Under the pieces are notes generated by a model. It had not been told where the DNA came from. It made no database searches and worked only from the letters and a program-made list of their open reading frames with translations. A DNA stretch of 64,000 nt. Source: Ancylobacter sp. IITR112. Lineage in GTDB: Bacteria > Pseudomonadota > Alphaproteobacteria > Rhizobiales > Xanthobacteraceae. Positions 61,247-64,000 of the stretch are shown one piece after another (the stretch's first letter is position 1; each line of letters begins with the position of its first letter). The stretch spans positions 2,294,001 to 2,358,000 of the forward strand of contig NZ_JBGCUS010000001.1 of NCBI RefSeq assembly GCF_041415945.1, given 5' to 3'. Position numbers and translations under genes: made by a program.

Positions 61247-62863
61247 ATGTCCGCGACTGAAATGACCCCGATCTCACCCGCCCGCACCGGCATGCGCCCC
61301 AGCCTGTGGACGCGCGGCGACTGGAACGCCCTGTTCGGCTTCGGCACCAACATTCTCGTCAACATGCTGGTGCTGACCGGCCTGCTGCAATTCGTGCTGA
61401 AAATGCCGCCCGACATCGTCTTCGGCCGCATCCTGCCGGCGGTGGGGCTGATGATGTTCCTCTCCACCGCCTATTACGCCTGGCTCGGCTACCAGCTGGC
61501 CAAGCAGAGCGGGCGCGACGATGTCTGCGCCCTGCCCTCCGGCATTTCCGTGCCGCACATGTTCGTCGTCACCTTCGTCATCATGCTCCCCATCGGCGCG
61601 GCGACCGGCGACCCTGTCCAGGGCTGGGAAGCCGGCCTCGTCTGGGTGTTCTTCCAGAGCTTCATCCTGATGATCGGCGGCTTCGTCGCGCCCTATATCC
61701 GCAAGATCACCCCGCGCGCGGCGCTGCTCGGCACGCTGGCAGGCGTGTCCATCGCCTTCATCTCCATGCGCCCGGCCTTCGAGATCTTCGCCACCCCGGT
61801 GATCGGCCTCACCTGCTTCGCCATCATCATGGTGAGCTGGTTCGGCGGGGTGAAATATCCGCGCGGTATCCCGGCCGGGCTCATCGCCATCGCCGTGGGC
61901 ATGGCCATCGCCTGGGGCTCCAATCTCGTCGGGCTGAACTATGGCGGCATGAGCCTCGCCAATGTCGGCAGCGCCGTCAGCAATTTCGGCTTCGCGGTGC
62001 CGCTGCCGGCCGTCGACCACGTCTTCCACGGCTTCAGCTATCTCGGCGTCATCCTCGTCACCGCCATTCCCTTCGGCATCTATGATCTGGTCGAGGCGAT
62101 GGACAATGTGGAAAGCGCCGAGGCGGCGGGCGACCATTACCCCACCACCCGCGTGCTCACCGCCGATGGCGTGGTCAGCCTGATCGGCTGCCTGATGGGC
62201 AATCCCTTCATCAACGCGGTCTATATCGGCCACCCTGGCTGGAAGTCGATGGGCGGGCGCATCGGCTATTCCGCCGCCACCGGCCTCATGGTCATCGTGC
62301 TGTCCTGGTTCGGCATCATCGCCCTTTTGCTGGCGTTGATCCCGGTCGTCGCCATCTCGCCCATCCTGCTCTATATCGGCATGCTGATCGGGGCGCAGGC
62401 GTTCCAGACCACGCCGGCCAAACACGCCCCCGCCGTGGTGCTGGCGCTCACGCCCCACCTCGCCGCCTGGGCCAAGCTGCTGATCGACAACACGCTCGGC
62501 GTCGCCGGCACCTCCGCCGCCGCGCTGGGGCTGGAGAAGCTCGGGGGCGCCGGCGTGCTCTATCACGGGCTGGAAGTGATGGGCGGCGGCGCGATTCTGG
62601 TCGGCCTCGTGCTCGGCGCCATCGGCGTGTTCGTGGTCGAACGGCAATTCGTCAATGCCGCCGCTTTCGCCCTGGCCGGCGCGGTGCTCACCTTTTTCGG
62701 CTTCATGCACGGGGAAAGCGTCGGATTTGGCGTGACACCGGGGGTAGCATTTGCTTACCTTCTGGTTGCCGGCTTCCTGTTCGGCTGCGCCAAATATGCC
62801 GCGCTGGAGGGGGCGCCCGCCGCCCAAACGGCGTCAGGGCCGCAGCCGGCACCGGCGGAATAG
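61247..62863 (+). CDS. NCS2/AzgA-like purine-type permease
   Basis: The 538-residue membrane protein has about 12-14 helices and NCS2/AzgA-style sequence: NALFGFGTNILVNMLVLTGLLQFVL, RDDVCALPSGISVPHMFV, GLVWVFFQSFILMIGGFVAPYIRK, FGIYDLVEAMDNVESAEAAGD, MGGRIGYSAATGLMVIV. The conserved acidic residue in VEAMDNVESA is in the position used to bind nucleobases in this superfamily. Ligand could be a purine, uracil or a related N-heterocycle. It is co-oriented with the cysteine hydrolase, so the two may import and process the same compound. Confidence 0.88.
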   Translation: MSATEMTPISPARTGMRPSLWTRGDWNALFGFGTNILVNMLVLTGLLQFVLKMPPDIVFGRILPAVGLMMFLSTAYYAWLGYQLAKQSGRDDVCALPSGISVPHMFVVTFVIMLPIGAATGDPVQGWEAGLVWVFFQSFILMIGGFVAPYIRKITPRAALLGTLAGVSIAFISMRPAFEIFATPVIGLTCFAIIMVSWFGGVKYPRGIPAGLIAIAVGMAIAWGSNLVGLNYGGMSLANVGSAVSNFGFAVPLPAVDHVFHGFSYLGVILVTAIPFGIYDLVEAMDNVESAEAAGDHYPTTRVLTADGVVSLIGCLMGNPFINAVYIGHPGWKSMGGRIGYSAATGLMVIVLSWFGIIALLLALIPVVAISPILLYIGMLIGAQAFQTTPAKHAPAVVLALTPHLAAWAKLLIDNTLGVAGTSAAALGLEKLGGAGVLYHGLEVMGGGAILVGLVLGAIGVFVVERQFVNAAAFALAGAVLTFFGFMHGESVGFGVTPGVAFAYLLVAGFLFGCAKYAALEGAPAAQTASGPQPAPAE

Positions 62864-62943
62864 GCTTTTGCTTCGATGCTGGGGGGTATCGAAGCAGCTT
62901 GAGACGGCGCGGCACATCCCGCAGGATGGCCGCGCCGCTCTTG

Positions 62944-62986
62944 CTTCCGGCCACCATTCTTCCGGCCACCATTCTTCCGGCCAACA
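62944..62986. repeat. three tandem 15-bp repeats (CTTCCGGCCACCATT)
   Basis: Two exact copies at 62944-62958 and 62959-62973 and a partly degraded third at 62974-62986, between the permease and cupin genes. Length is a multiple of three but no coding frame is supported. Confidence 0.85.
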
Positions 62987-63034
62987 TGAGGCACGCTGAC
63001 GGCGCGTCTCTCCTGACCGCCCGCGAGGTTCCTG

Positions 63035-63388
63035 ATGTCGTTCCTGCTGTCCTTCGACCCGGCCACCCTCGGCGCGCCGGAGGAAACCGCGCCTCTGCCC
63101 GAGCGCGTGCTGTCCGGCGACCCGCGCCACCTCACCTGGAACGCGGAAACCCTGCCCGATGGCGCGCTGTTCGCCGGCATCTGGGAATCCTCGCCCGGCG
63201 CCTGGCGGGTGGATTACGAGGAATGGGAGTTCTGCTCCATCCTCGCCGGCGTCTCCATCCTGCATGAGGATGGCCAGCCGCCGGTAACGGTGAAGGCGGG
63301 CGACACCTTCGCCCTGCGTCCGGGCTTCAAGGGCGTGTGGGAAGTCGTCGAGACCACCCGCAAGCACTACGTCATCCGCCTTATCTGA
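63035..63388 (+). CDS. DUF861-like cupin protein
   Basis: The 117-residue single-cupin protein shows TLPDGALFAGIWESSPGAWRVDYEEWEFCSILAGVSILHEDGQPPVTVKAGDTFALRPGFKGVWEVVETTRKHYVIRL, the DUF861 (Cupin_3) pattern seen in (S)-ureidoglycine aminohydrolase, but also in many unrelated proteins. Its proximity to the cysteine hydrolase and permease suggests a role in N-compound breakdown, which is inference. ATG at 63035 has AGGTTCCTG before it, a weak ribosome-binding site. Confidence 0.82.
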   Translation: MSFLLSFDPATLGAPEETAPLPERVLSGDPRHLTWNAETLPDGALFAGIWESSPGAWRVDYEEWEFCSILAGVSILHEDGQPPVTVKAGDTFALRPGFKGVWEVVETTRKHYVIRLI

Positions 63389-63484
63389 GAACCTTGCGCA
63401 AATCCCGCGAGGTGTGGCCTTGCCGTCATTGACCGCGCGGCGGGGCCGACGCATCTTCGCGGCAGACTCTGTAGGAGACGTGCG

Positions 63485-64000
63485 ATGCGGACCGAGATGA
63501 AGCAGGCCAAGGGACGGGTGAAGCGGGCAATGGCGCGCACCGCGACCGGCGCGGCCACACTGTTCATCCTCGCCGCCTCGCTCGGCAGCGCCGAGGCCGC
63601 CAATTTCTTCGAGAAGAATTTCTGGCTCTCCGGCCCCAATTACAGCGGCAATGTCCCGGCCTGCGACACGCCCGGCGCCCTGTCGAAGATCCAGAGCGAC
63701 TTCGCCACCACCGAATCGCGCTTCTGGAACTCCAAGCTCACCATCGACCGCATCGACCAGGTGCGCGAGGTCGCTTTCCGGCCCTGGGGCGAGGAATACA
63801 TACCCCGGCGCTATTGCCGCGCCGAGGTGATCATCTCCGGCGTCGAGGGCACGCCGAATTTCGAGACCGAGGGCGCCTATGGCAGCGGCGCCTATGATGG
63901 GCACATGACCGGCAAGGCCGCGGTCAGGCCGGTCGGCAAGGCGCCCGGCATGCCGCGCACCCACACCGTCTGGTACTCGATCATCGAGGATGGCGGCTTC
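63485..64000 (+). CDS. exported protein of unknown function, cut by the window end
   Basis: The first 172 codons are visible. A cleavable signal or anchor (TATGAATLFILAASLGSAEA) follows a basic N-terminus. The mature part contains KNFWLSGPNYSGNVPACDTPGALSKIQSDFATTESRFWNSKLTIDRIDQVREVAFRPWGEEYIPRRYCRAEVIISGVEGTPNF and HTVWYSIIEDGGF at the border. It has two cysteines and many conserved aromatic residues but I recognise no family. ATG at 63485 has GGAG about eight bases upstream. Confidence 0.8.
   Translation, partial: MRTEMKQAKGRVKRAMARTATGAATLFILAASLGSAEAANFFEKNFWLSGPNYSGNVPACDTPGALSKIQSDFATTESRFWNSKLTIDRIDQVREVAFRPWGEEYIPRRYCRAEVIISGVEGTPNFETEGAYGSGAYDGHMTGKAAVRPVGKAPGMPRTHTVWYSIIEDGGF

Overview
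This window is a stretch of ordinary chromosome from a high-GC alphaproteobacterium. Gene content and style point to the Hyphomicrobiales, and most probably to a Xanthobacteraceae-like genome (Ancylobacter/Starkeya type). The clues are the Tat-exported MsrP, DUF992, Tim44-like and SIMPL proteins, a PEP carboxylase, Mrp antiporter, ELM1-family protein and a urea/amide (urt-fmd) locus. The genus is an inference. No phage, transposase or CRISPR array is visible. Almost all DNA is coding, with many ATGA/GTGA/TTGA overlaps.

Layout. 1-3.1 kb: minus-strand operon of an Lrp-type regulator, GT8 glycosyltransferase, methyltransferase and ELM1-family protein. 3.3-9.9 kb: thioredoxin reductase with LysR, a DUF2380 lipoprotein-like protein, msrP (without msrQ), DUF992, aspartate aminotransferase and a GST. 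10-15.5 kb: small membrane protein, PQQ-type sugar dehydrogenase, DMT protein, a glycine-rich exported protein with a collagen-like tract, a diacylglycerol-kinase-like enzyme and a SIMPL protein. 15.9-24.8 kb: a CAU tRNA with tRNA-Ile2 identity bases, an HdeD-like membrane protein fused to a thiol-hydrolase-like domain, MFS transporter, ilvD, a PhnA-like protein, an HdeA/B-like protein, a UvrD-type helicase and a small XRE regulator. 24.9-31 kb: six-gene Mrp Na+/H+ antiporter operon with fused A/B subunits.

31.3-35.6 kb: a sigma-54 activator of the AcoR type diverges from an acetaldehyde-type dehydrogenase and DUF779 gene; a near-consensus sigma-54 promoter and a shared inverted repeat lie between or beside them. 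35.6-47.1 kb is the most unusual locus. A LuxR-type response regulator and a 1140-residue protein that fuses an NCS1 permease, a nine-cysteine cluster, a histidine kinase and a receiver are divergent from a urea/short-chain-amide ABC transporter (urtABCDE/fmdDEF), formamidase fmdA and fmdB. A perfect 7-bp inverted repeat sits in the divergent promoter region. The natural reading is a permease-derived sensor controlling amide-nitrogen uptake.

47.2-57.5 kb: gamma-glutamyltransferase, a 25-codon ORF with an extreme Shine-Dalgarno sequence followed by stacked hairpins and a terminator, YaiI, a BKACE enzyme, PaiB, cupin, ppc, Tim44-like protein, and two DUF805 paralogues. 57.3-60.2 kb: uvrB and a small co-oriented gene. 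60.4-63.4 kb: a second sigma-54-type promoter precedes a biuret-hydrolase-like cysteine hydrolase, an NCS2/AzgA-type permease and a DUF861-like cupin, probably a nitrogen-scavenging cassette. The window ends inside an exported protein gene.
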